A DNA stretch of 31,461 bases from an uncultured Prevotella sp. (GTDB taxonomy: Bacteria > Bacteroidota > Bacteroidia > Bacteroidales > Bacteroidaceae), in the NCBI GenBank assembly GCA_927910885.1, contig CAKMOD010000021.1, positions 1-31,461 of the forward strand, in the 5' to 3' direction. Under the pieces are notes generated by a model, which was given only the letters and a program-made list of their open reading frames with translations, made no database searches and was not told where the DNA came from. Within the stretch, counting starts at the first letter, position 1. The number at the start of each line of letters is the position of its first letter. A program made the position numbers and the translations under genes. This document shows positions 1 through 7,893 of the stretch, piece by piece.

Positions 1-189
1 ATAGATGCTCTGCCACAACGAAACTACGAACTTACGGTTACAGGAACAGGCATAGCTACTTGTAAAACATGTCATAGAAGCTACAATCTTAATACAGGTG
101 GAAATATTGTAAGTGGAGAGAGAGGTAAAACAATGACACGCTACAGAGCAAGTACAACAGGTCCCAACGGGGTGTTACACGTATATTAA
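1..189 (+). CDS. C-terminal end of an unrecognised protein (5' end outside window)
   Basis: Frame 1 is open from the first base to a TAA at 187-189, giving the last 62 residues of a protein whose start lies upstream. The fragment contains TCKTCHRSYNLNTGG, followed by a basic stretch and a short hydrophobic end. The CxxCH string could be read as a haem c site. The layout (cysteine pair, aromatic residue, TG turn, then about 12 residues to an RYR strand) also loosely resembles the C-terminal half of a Rieske-like fold. Neither reading can be settled without the N-terminal part. The CDS ends about 65 bp before the tRNA-Leu promoter. Confidence 0.55.
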   Translation: MDALPQRNYELTVTGTGIATCKTCHRSYNLNTGGNIVSGERGKTMTRYRASTTGPNGVLHVY

Positions 190-254
190 TATGGTGTGTT
201 AGTATATGAAATAGCAAAGAATAAAACTAAATGAATAAAAAAACAACAATTATC

Positions 255-285
255 TTGTGAGTTCCAATAATTAGTATTATCTTTG
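255..285 (+). promoter_or_regulatory. Promoter of tRNA-Leu(UAA)
   Basis: TTG at 255-257 and TATCTTTG at 278-285 are separated by 20 nt. This matches the Bacteroidota primary sigma factor consensus (TTTG near -33, TAnnTTTG near -7). The start of transcription would fall a few bases before the tRNA at 296. Confidence 0.75.
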
Positions 286-295
286 CACTCGGTTT

Positions 296-381
296 GCCGC
301 AATGGTGGAATTGGTAGACACGAGGGACTTAAAATCCCTTGGCCAGTAATGGCTGTGCGGGTTCGAGTCCCGCTCGCGGCA
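296..381 (+). tRNA. tRNA-Leu(UAA)
   Basis: An 86-nt cloverleaf with a long variable arm as expected for Leu. The anticodon stem AGGGA/TCCCT encloses the loop CTTAAAA, giving anticodon UAA. The T arm is GCGGG-TTCGAGT-CCCGC. The acceptor stem GCCGCAA/TCGCGGC has one A-C mismatch at its sixth pair. CCA is not encoded. The next gene starts only 16 nt after the tRNA and no terminator is visible between them, so read-through into that gene is possible. Confidence 0.95.
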
Positions 382-397
382 CTTCTTCTTAAATCCT

Positions 398-1393
398 ATG
401 CGCATGAAGCGAATAGCATATATACTTTTGTTCTCCCTGCTGTTAGTTTCTTGTGGTACCCGTAGCGGTTACTTCAAGATGGAAGGACGCTTCTTGCACA
501 TGAATCAAGGCGAACTTTATGTATATAGTCCTGATGGTGGTATAGCAGGTTTGGATACCATCAAGATTGAAGCAGGACGCTTTTCTTATGAGAAGCCTTG
601 TAGCAAACCTTCTACACTAATTATCATCTTCCCTAATTATTCAACACAGCCAATCTTTGCCGAATCGGGTGAAGCGGTTGAGGTGAAAGCGGATGCTTCC
701 CACTTGAAAGAGATGGAGGTAGAGGGTACGGAGGATAATGAACTCATGACTAAGTTCCGCAAGCAGATTGCAAGTGTTTCTCCTCCAGAGGAGTTGAAGT
801 ATGCAATAGCATTTATCAAAGACCATCCGGAGTCTGCTGTGAGTGCGTATCTACTTAATCGTTATCTTGTTCAAACAGAATCTCCTGATTATAAGCAGGC
901 TGCAAAACTTTTACCCTTATTAATAAAAGAGCAGCCTGATAATACTTCTTTGGGTCGTCTTCAACGACATTTGTCTGAGCTTGGTTCACTGCCAATCGGT
1001 AGTAAGATGCCTAAGTTTACAGCTAAGGATGTCAATGGAAAGACGGTTAATAATGCAACCTTTCAGGGAAAGGATATTGTCATTATTAATACTTGGGCGG
1101 CGTGGAGTTACGAGAGCCTCGACATTCAGCGTGCGCTGAGTGATGCCGTGAAAGCGGGAAAGATAGCTGCTTTGGGTATCTGTGTAGATGCCAACCCTAA
1201 GGAGGTAAGGCAGATAATAGAGCGTGATGGGGTTGAGTTTTCCAATGTTTGTGACGGAAAACTACTTAATACACCTCTGCTCAAAACCTTTGGTCTTAAT
1301 ACTATACCTGATAATATCGTCATTCGTAACGGAAAAGTGGTAGAAAGAAATATCACTGCTAATACCATCCGTCAGCGTTATGGCGCAGACTAA
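398..1393 (+). CDS. DUF4369/thioredoxin-fold lipoprotein lacking the CXXC active site
   Basis: A 331-residue protein with a lipoprotein signal (hydrophobic stretch then LLVSC, lipidated Cys19), so probably anchored in an envelope membrane facing the periplasm. Residues 25-120 look like the DUF4369 beta domain found ahead of TlpA-like thioredoxins in Bacteroidota. Residues 198-325 are a TlpA/AhpC-like thioredoxin fold: PKFTAKDVNGK, a strand ending in INTW, and the TIP cis-proline loop at 302-304. At the position of the usual WCxxC motif the sequence is WAAWSYES (233-240), so both catalytic cysteines are missing and the domain should not act as a disulfide oxidoreductase. A second ATG at 404 is an equally possible start. 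The gene ends 11 nt before the ComM-like GTG start, suggesting co-transcription. Family assignment is firm, function unknown. Confidence 0.85.
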   Translation: MRMKRIAYILLFSLLLVSCGTRSGYFKMEGRFLHMNQGELYVYSPDGGIAGLDTIKIEAGRFSYEKPCSKPSTLIIIFPNYSTQPIFAESGEAVEVKADASHLKEMEVEGTEDNELMTKFRKQIASVSPPEELKYAIAFIKDHPESAVSAYLLNRYLVQTESPDYKQAAKLLPLLIKEQPDNTSLGRLQRHLSELGSLPIGSKMPKFTAKDVNGKTVNNATFQGKDIVIINTWAAWSYESLDIQRALSDAVKAGKIAALGICVDANPKEVRQIIERDGVEFSNVCDGKLLNTPLLKTFGLNTIPDNIVIRNGKVVERNITANTIRQRYGAD

Positions 1394-1404
1394 AAACCAA
1401 TATC

Positions 1405-2946
1405 GTGCTTGTAAAGACATTCTGTGCAGCTGTTAATGGGATGGAAGTCACCACCGTGACAGTTGAAGTTAGTATTACGCGGGGCGTATTGTTCCACCTT
1501 ACCGGTCTGGCAGACGGGGCGGTAAAGGAAAGCCATGACCGTATAGCTGCTGCACTTCTTAATACTGGCTATAAGTTTCCTGTAGCCGATATCACTGCCA
1601 ATCTTGCTCCAGCCGACCTCAAGAAGGAAGGCTCCAGTTTTGATCTCCCATTGGCAATAGCCATTTTGGCTGCCAATGAGAAGATGAGTTGTGACCGTTT
1701 GCGAGAGTTTATGCTTGTAGGAGAGTTGAGCCTTGACGGTACGTTGCAGCCTGTAAAAGGCATACTACCCATAGCTATCAAGGCACGTGCAGAGCGTTTC
1801 AAAGGTATTATCGTACCGAAAGCTAATGAGCACGAAGCGGCTGTGGTTGACACGTTAGAGGTCTATGGAATGGATAATATCCTGCAAGTAATAGACTTTC
1901 TTAATGGTACATCAAATCCAGAACCTTGCTTTGTTGATACTCGGAAAGAGTTTTATGAACATCAATATGCTTTCGACCTCGACTTTGCAGATGTCCGTGG
2001 ACAAGAGAATGTGAAGCGAGCATTAGAGGTAGCAGCTGCTGGTGGGCATAATCTTATCATGGTTGGACCACCCGGAAGTGGTAAGAGTATGATGGCAAAA
2101 CGCCTTCCTTCTATTCTCCCTCCTTTGTCACTTTCGGAGAGTTTGGAAACAACTCAGATCCATTCAATTGCTGGTAAGTTGCGACGTGACACGGGATTGA
2201 TTACGCAACGTCCTTTCCGTAGTTCTCACCATACTATTTCTGAGGTTGCACTTGTGGGTGGTGGAGCTAATCCAATGCCGGGTGAGATAACCCTTGCACA
2301 TAACGGAGTGCTCTTCTGTGATGAGTTGCCAGAGTTTAATAAACATACTTTAGAGGTGCTTCGACAGCCTTTGGAGGACCGTCATATAACGATTTCACGT
2401 GCCAAATATACGGTCACTTACCCTTGTAGCTTTATGTTCGTGGCAAGTATGAATCCCTGTCCGTGTGGCTATTTTGCTGACCCTACACATCATTGCGTTT
2501 GTTCACCGGGACAGATTCAGAAATATCTTGCTAAGATATCTGGTCCGTTAATGGACAGAATCGACATTCAGTGTGAGATAGCACCTCTCCCCTTCAAAGA
2601 TATATCACAAGCAACACCGGGTGAGCCAAGTGCTGCTATTCGTGAACGTGTTATCCGAGCGCGTGCTGTTCAGACCGATCGCTTCAGCAGTTATCGTAAT
2701 ATTCATTGTAACGCACAGATGAATGAGCGTATGATTCATGAATTTGCGGAGCCTGACGAAGCCTCTATTAAGTTGCTCCGTGATGCAATGGAGCGTTTGA
2801 AACTATCTGCTCGTGCTTATAATAGAATTCTAAAGGTTGCGCGTTCCATTGCCGACTTGGAAGAGTCAGAGGCTGTACAAGTGCAGCATATCGCTGAGGC
2901 GATAGGATATAGAAACTTGGATAGGAGCGATTGGGCAGAGAGATGA
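1405..2946 (+). CDS. ComM/YifB family Mg-chelatase-like AAA+ ATPase
   Basis: A 513-residue cytoplasmic ATPase of the YifB/ComM family; characterised ComM is a helicase that promotes branch migration in natural transformation. The N-terminal 1-170 is the Lon-protease-like ChlI domain (AAALLNTGYKFP, NLAPADLKKEGSSFDLP). The AAA+ core has Walker A GPPGSGKS at 221-228 and Walker B GVLFCDELPEF at 301-311. The cysteine cluster NPCPCGYF...HHCVCSPGQ at 350-370 is typical of the family, and the C-terminal region (AYNRILKVARSIADLE) is the Mg-chelatase C-terminal helical domain. Length is normal for the family. The GTG start at 1405 is chosen because it gives the conserved opening MLVKTF; an ATG at 1441 would remove the first strand. 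The gene follows the thioredoxin-fold lipoprotein by 11 nt. Confidence 0.93.
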   Translation: MLVKTFCAAVNGMEVTTVTVEVSITRGVLFHLTGLADGAVKESHDRIAAALLNTGYKFPVADITANLAPADLKKEGSSFDLPLAIAILAANEKMSCDRLREFMLVGELSLDGTLQPVKGILPIAIKARAERFKGIIVPKANEHEAAVVDTLEVYGMDNILQVIDFLNGTSNPEPCFVDTRKEFYEHQYAFDLDFADVRGQENVKRALEVAAAGGHNLIMVGPPGSGKSMMAKRLPSILPPLSLSESLETTQIHSIAGKLRRDTGLITQRPFRSSHHTISEVALVGGGANPMPGEITLAHNGVLFCDELPEFNKHTLEVLRQPLEDRHITISRAKYTVTYPCSFMFVASMNPCPCGYFADPTHHCVCSPGQIQKYLAKISGPLMDRIDIQCEIAPLPFKDISQATPGEPSAAIRERVIRARAVQTDRFSSYRNIHCNAQMNERMIHEFAEPDEASIKLLRDAMERLKLSARAYNRILKVARSIADLEESEAVQVQHIAEAIGYRNLDRSDWAER

Positions 2947-3002
2947 GTTCGCTTTAAAGCCCAAAGACTTAACAACAATACAATAACTAAATATAAAAGA
3001 AT

Positions 3003-3716
3003 ATGAGAAAATTATTTGTTTTCATTTTGTTGCTGTTAGCTGTCGCAGTATCAGCACAGACAGACAAGGCATTTATGACTGTCGACTGGGGAAAGATAAA
3101 GGCAGAGGTAGAAGCTAATCCACAGCGTGTGCAGCAGTTGGTAGACATTCTTATCAATGTTGACGCTGACACCACATTGACTGCTAAAGACAAAATTTTG
3201 GCTGTTTATGGCCGAACTTACCTTAATAATGGTAGAGATTTGTTGATGGAATTTGATATGTCGAAAGCCAGAAATGAAGGTAAGTTTGATAAAGCTGCTG
3301 CAATCGCAGACAAGGTTCTTGCCAGCAATCCCCTTAATACAAATGCTATTGTGTCTAAGATTTATAATTTTAGGATACTTGTCGATAAAGAACCAGATAA
3401 ATCGTGGATGTTGAGCGATAGTCTTAAGGTTTATAGTGTGCGTTTATCGCGCATCCTTGATACTATCTTTATGACTGGCGATGGTAGTAAGGAATATCCT
3501 TTCTCTGTAACGGCAGTAGGTGATGAATATAATCTATTGCAATTCTTCTTGGGTATTTTTAAAGTTAATGGGCAGTCGGTTGTGGGTACTTGCGACCGTC
3601 TCGTTTTGGGTGAAACCAATAAGAATTATTCATCTCCTGATATTTATTTTGATGTAAAACGTGTCTTTGAAATAGAAAAGTCCATGTTCGAATCGCAAGG
3701 AGGGGATGGGAAGTAA
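3003..3716 (+). CDS. Secreted DUF4919-like protein of unknown function
   Basis: A 237-residue protein with a clear signal peptide (MRKLFVFILLLLAVAVSAQ, cleavage after Ala18), so exported to the periplasm or beyond. The mature part is mostly helical with alternating hydrophobic residues and a tetratricopeptide-like segment (ARNEGKFDKAAAIADKVLASNPLN). Its pattern and length resemble the DUF4919 family of Bacteroidota, for which I know of no assigned function. It lies 56 nt after the ComM-like gene with no obvious terminator or promoter between. Assignment to DUF4919 rests on recall of the family pattern and is moderate. Confidence 0.75.
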   Translation: MRKLFVFILLLLAVAVSAQTDKAFMTVDWGKIKAEVEANPQRVQQLVDILINVDADTTLTAKDKILAVYGRTYLNNGRDLLMEFDMSKARNEGKFDKAAAIADKVLASNPLNTNAIVSKIYNFRILVDKEPDKSWMLSDSLKVYSVRLSRILDTIFMTGDGSKEYPFSVTAVGDEYNLLQFFLGIFKVNGQSVVGTCDRLVLGETNKNYSSPDIYFDVKRVFEIEKSMFESQGGDGK

Positions 3717-3977
3717 AGAAGTAAAATGTATAAGGTAATCTTTTCCTTTATCTCTTATAAAGGTATCATAATGTTTAACCCAAATCAGTCATTAGAGCCT
3801 AAACATATTTTTGTTTTATTATCGAGCAGATTGTTTCTCTTTGTAACGCAGGCGTAGCGGGCTACGTCAAGTTATAAAGACAGATAAGATGCCGATAAGA
3901 AAATAAAAGATGTTAGGAACAATACCATAATAATAAGAATTATATATATAGTGGTCTAATGACCGATTGGGGTTTAA

Positions 3978-4008
3978 GTCCCTTCCCATTCGGGGAGGGC
4001 TTTTTTGT
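3978..4008 (+). terminator. Rho-independent terminator-like hairpin
   Basis: CCCTTCCC and GGGGAGGG form an 8-bp stem with one G-U pair around ATTC, followed by CTTTTTTG. It lies about 260 nt after the DUF4919-like gene and may end that transcript. Confidence 0.6.
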
Positions 4009-4030
4009 TGATTTGGCTTTGTATTGTAAT

Positions 4031-4200
4031 AATTTTTCACAGCTTGATTTTTAATAGATGCTCTTTTAGCTTTGAAAAGACGCCCAATTGGCTTCGAAAA
4101 GATGCCCTTTTGGACGCTAACTAACGCCCTTTTGAAAGCCAATTGAGCACCTTTTGTTTTATTGCTTTGTAAGTCTTTGATTACTTGTTAGTTACACGTG
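4031..4200 (+). repeat. Dispersed intergenic repeat, copy 1 (22-bp hairpin units)
   Basis: About four imperfect tandem units of about 22 bp, of the type GATGCTCTTTTAGCTTTGAAAA. Each carries a CTTTT...AAAAG mini-inverted repeat, and the array ends in GAGCACCTTTT. The flanks are shared too: TTTTTCACAGCTTGA before and AAGTCTTTGATTAC then GTTAGTTA after. The same arrangement recurs at 12691 and, more diverged, at 15910. Confidence 0.75.
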
Positions 4201-4786
4201 TGATTTTTATGACCCCTTTTAGCCCCTTTTTTAGATAAAAACGCCCACTGTGTTGTAAATAAATTTCAACGACCCTCGGTTACTTTCTCTACTGACTAAT
4301 ATGTGTCTTTTATATCTACGGATGCTTGATTTTTGGAAGACAACAATAATCTTTTATTGCACAAATAAGACTTTTTGAGAATATTCTAAGGATAAATGAG
4401 ATATGATGTATTGCTTTTTAAAGTTTGTTTCGTCAAATAAGTTTTCTCTGTTCAATATTATATATAGCAAGAAAACTTCAATTTTTGCCCATTTCATCGA
4501 TAGTTTTAAGGATTATTGTAGTCTTACTTCAATATAGAGCAAAGGCTTTTCTGCTTATTTCTAAACAGATTAATGCAAGGAATAAACTGCCGAAGAAAAG
4601 CGTGATTAGGATTCTTTTCGTACACACTTAAAGTCTTTTTAGATGTCAACACTTGTTGTTGAAGCTTATAATGGTTGTGGTATTTATTTGTATATTACTA
4701 ACTCTAACTTACTGATAATCAGTAGAGAGTATTTGTAATTTCTTCTCACTTCCTTTTATTATCTATTATAAAGGCTTATTTTCGTG

Positions 4787-4794
4787 TATCTTTG
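4787..4794 (+). promoter_or_regulatory. Putative -7 box of the susC promoter
   Basis: TATCTTTG lies 78 nt before the susC start. The expected TTG about 20 nt upstream is not perfect (TTA at 4766-4768). No PUL regulator (SusR, hybrid two-component system or ECF sigma/anti-sigma pair) is visible beside the locus. Confidence 0.5.
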
Positions 4795-4871
4795 CATACA
4801 CCTTTTAGAAAAAGGAGTTTCCGTTACAAAGACAGGAAATAATTTTAAAAACATAAATCAAATCAACAATC

Positions 4872-7859
4872 ATGAAACCATTGCAAACTGAGAACAGTTC
4901 ATGGCACAAAGTTCTTGCCGTCTTGGTGGGACTTATTTGCACATTGAACGTAGCAGCTCAACAAATCAATGTCAAAGGTTCGGTAACTGACCAGCATGGT
5001 GAACCCGTCATCGGAGCTACCATTATGGAGCAGGGAACTAAGAATGGTGTGGTGACAGATATCGATGGAAACTTCGTACTATCTGTTGCAAGTCCAAAAT
5101 CACGACTCCGTGTGACTTATATCGGTTACAAGACACAGGAGTTACCTGTGAACAATCAGACCGATTTCAAAATCAAGTTGCAGGAAGATGCTGCTAACCT
5201 TGATGAGGTCGTTGTCGTTGGTTACGGTACGATGGACAAGAAGGAGTTGACCTCAGCAGTCTCTCACGTATCGGCGCGTAACTTTACACAAGTAGCAAGC
5301 GTAGACCCTTCAATGATGATTCAGGGTAAGGTCGCTGGTGTTAGTATTACTAATACAGGCTCTGGTGACCCTAATAATCAGGCAAGTATTCAGATTCGTG
5401 GTGTCTCATCCCGCGCAGCAGGCTTGGGTCCATTGATCGTTATTGATGGTGTTCCGGGTGGTAATCTTACTAATATCAACCCAAATGATATTGAGAGTTA
5501 CGATGTTCTCAAGGATGGTGCAGCGTCAGCAATCTATGGTACACGTGGTTCTAATGGTGTTATCCTCGTGACAACTAAGAAGGGAGCGCGCGATGGTAAC
5601 CTCCATACAACATACAATGGTACAGTAGCTTTCGATGTAATCAAGAAAGACCTTGATATGCTTGATGCTGCAGAGTATCGAGCTAATCGCTTGGCATCGG
5701 GTACAGGTTACGACCTTGGTGGTTCAACAGACTGGATGAAGGAAGTGAGCCGAGTAGGTGTTCGCACTGTTCATACATTGACGCTTAGTGGTGGTAATAT
5801 CAAATCTAATTATCGTGCATCTGTAGACTATCGTGATGCAAAGGGTATTGATAAGTATTCTGGACGTCGTGAGTATGGTGCACGTGTCTCTTTGAATCAT
5901 ACAAATAAGAGTGGTCTTGTCACTTTCGGATTGAATGTAGCACCTCGTATTGCTTATCGTAAGAATGCAACTTGGGATGTTTTCCGTAACGCAATGGAAG
6001 CTAATCCAACCACTCCTGTATTCGATCCACAGAATCCAACATTGTATTATAATTTCAAGGGACAGCCTGCTGACTGGAACCCTGTTGAGCAGGAGAAGAG
6101 ACGTAAAGATACTGGTACAACAAAGTTGATTGACTGGGATGGTACTGTTAAGTTGAATCTCTTCCCATTGTTATTGACCAATCCTGGAAAGCAGGTGTTG
6201 ACTACACAGTTGACATTCGCTGACCATCAGTATGATAACTATAACCAGTGGTTTAGCCCATCAACCAATACCCGTACTATTAATGCAGGTCGTGATGGTG
6301 AAGCATCACAGAGTTATGGCAAGGAGTCTCTCCATAGCTTGGAGTGGATTAACAACTATAGCAACTCTTTTGGTAATCATAACATTAAAGCGATGTTGGG
6401 TTACTCTTATCAAGAGGCACAGTACTCTGGCTTCAATGCTGAGAACAAGGACTTCCCTAATGATGCCTTAGAGGACAATAACCTTGGTACGGGTGCTTAC
6501 ATGAAGGATAAGGACGAGTTGGGTATGGGTTCTTATAAGAATGGTAATAAGCTGATAGCTTTCTTCGGTCGTATAAGCTATGACTGGAAGAGTCGTTATA
6601 TGGTTACAGCTTCTTTGCGTCATGAGGGTTCAACAAAGTTTGGTGAGGATTATAAGTGGGGTAACTTCCCTGCTGTATCAGCAGGTTGGCGTATCTCTGA
6701 CGAGGCATTCATGGCAGGAACAAAGAGTTGGTTGAGCGACTTGAAACTTCGTGCAGACTATGGTGTTACTGGTAATCAGAACTTTGATAGCTATAAATCG
6801 CTTGACACAATGCAGGGCTTTGGCTACTATATGTATAATGGTAAGTCTTATCAGGTATGGGGTCCTGGAAAGAATCCTAATAAAAAACTCCATTGGGAGA
6901 AGGGTAAGAACTGGAATATCGGACTTGACTGGGCATTGTTTAATGGTAATCTCTATGGTTCATTTAACTATTACAGCCGTAAGCAGCAAGACCTCCTTGG
7001 TGATTATACAGTACAAGTTCCTCCTTACTTGTTTACAACAACATTCGTGAACGTTGGTACAATGCGTAACTATGGTTTCGAGTTTGATATTACATGGAAT
7101 GCTATTAAGACAAAGGATTTCTCTTATACTGTGAATGTGGTTGGCTCTACAATGGGTAATAAGTTTGTGAGCTTCAGCAACGAACAGTATGAAGGAAGAA
7201 GCTATGAAGACCGTGTAAGTACGCAGGAGCCTTATCCATTCCATTATTTGCAACGCCTTGAAGAGGGTAAGCGTGTTGGTAACTTCTATATGTTGAAGTA
7301 TGCTGGTATCGACCCACAGGGCCGTTGGATTGTCTACGATAAGGATGGTGATAAGATCTTGGCAGATAACGCAACCGAGGAAGATCGTCAGTATGTGGGT
7401 AATGGTTTGCCAAAGTTCACGGGTTCAATGACTCACAATTTCCGTTATAAGAACTTTGATGCAACACTGTTCTTCCAAACAGCACTTGGCTTCGATATCT
7501 TTAATATTCATGACTTCTACTATGGAATCAAGAACTTCCAAGGTAATGTAATGGATAAGGCATATAGCAAGAATCTCGCAGTAACACAGAATCCAATTGT
7601 TAGCGACTACTTCCTTGAGCCTGGTGACTACCTGAAACTGTCTTCTTTCAGCCTCGGTTACACACTGAATCTGAACAAGAAGTACATCGATGCAATTCGT
7701 ATCAACTTGACAGCAACCAACCTCTTTACGATTACTAAGTTCTCTGGAATTGACCCATCAACCTATCAGGTGAATGGTCTTGAGCCTGGTGCAACAGGTT
7801 CTCGCTCTTACTACCCATCAACTCGACAGTTTATGCTGGGTCTGCAGGTTGACTTCTAA
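4872..7859 (+). CDS. SusC/RagA family TonB-dependent glycan transporter
   Basis: A 995-residue outer-membrane TonB-dependent receptor that would import oligosaccharide captured by its SusD partner. An N-terminal signal peptide (about 1-30, ending VAAQ) is followed by the carboxypeptidase-D-regulatory-like domain (34-104, VKGSVTDQHGEPVIGAT). Next come the TonB-box region DEVVVVGYGT (111-120), the plug (QIRGVSS, PLIVIDGVPGG, GAASAIYGTRGSNGVILVTTK) and a long beta-barrel ending in an aromatic strand with terminal Phe. Length is typical. It is followed 34 nt later by susD, the standard order. The start at 4872 gives a complete signal peptide, with five polar residues before its hydrophobic core. 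Confidence 0.95.
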   Translation: MKPLQTENSSWHKVLAVLVGLICTLNVAAQQINVKGSVTDQHGEPVIGATIMEQGTKNGVVTDIDGNFVLSVASPKSRLRVTYIGYKTQELPVNNQTDFKIKLQEDAANLDEVVVVGYGTMDKKELTSAVSHVSARNFTQVASVDPSMMIQGKVAGVSITNTGSGDPNNQASIQIRGVSSRAAGLGPLIVIDGVPGGNLTNINPNDIESYDVLKDGAASAIYGTRGSNGVILVTTKKGARDGNLHTTYNGTVAFDVIKKDLDMLDAAEYRANRLASGTGYDLGGSTDWMKEVSRVGVRTVHTLTLSGGNIKSNYRASVDYRDAKGIDKYSGRREYGARVSLNHTNKSGLVTFGLNVAPRIAYRKNATWDVFRNAMEANPTTPVFDPQNPTLYYNFKGQPADWNPVEQEKRRKDTGTTKLIDWDGTVKLNLFPLLLTNPGKQVLTTQLTFADHQYDNYNQWFSPSTNTRTINAGRDGEASQSYGKESLHSLEWINNYSNSFGNHNIKAMLGYSYQEAQYSGFNAENKDFPNDALEDNNLGTGAYMKDKDELGMGSYKNGNKLIAFFGRISYDWKSRYMVTASLRHEGSTKFGEDYKWGNFPAVSAGWRISDEAFMAGTKSWLSDLKLRADYGVTGNQNFDSYKSLDTMQGFGYYMYNGKSYQVWGPGKNPNKKLHWEKGKNWNIGLDWALFNGNLYGSFNYYSRKQQDLLGDYTVQVPPYLFTTTFVNVGTMRNYGFEFDITWNAIKTKDFSYTVNVVGSTMGNKFVSFSNEQYEGRSYEDRVSTQEPYPFHYLQRLEEGKRVGNFYMLKYAGIDPQGRWIVYDKDGDKILADNATEEDRQYVGNGLPKFTGSMTHNFRYKNFDATLFFQTALGFDIFNIHDFYYGIKNFQGNVMDKAYSKNLAVTQNPIVSDYFLEPGDYLKLSSFSLGYTLNLNKKYIDAIRINLTATNLFTITKFSGIDPSTYQVNGLEPGATGSRSYYPSTRQFMLGLQVDF

Positions 7860-7893
7860 ATAATAAGAAAACTTTTTAGACATTGATAGAACA

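Larger units (their letters stand above)
3717..4871. other. 1.15-kb intergenic region upstream of the PUL
   Basis: No convincing gene. It holds a terminator-like hairpin at 3978-4008, one copy of a dispersed repeat (4031-4200), and the susC promoter near 4787. The remainder (4200-4780) is A+T-rich with only short open frames that resemble no protein. A leader of about 70 nt would precede susC. Confidence 0.7.

Noticed and set aside
3867..4142. 91-codon minus-strand frame in the PUL upstream region
   Set aside because: It runs over the terminator-like hairpin and the dispersed repeat and has no protein-like pattern.
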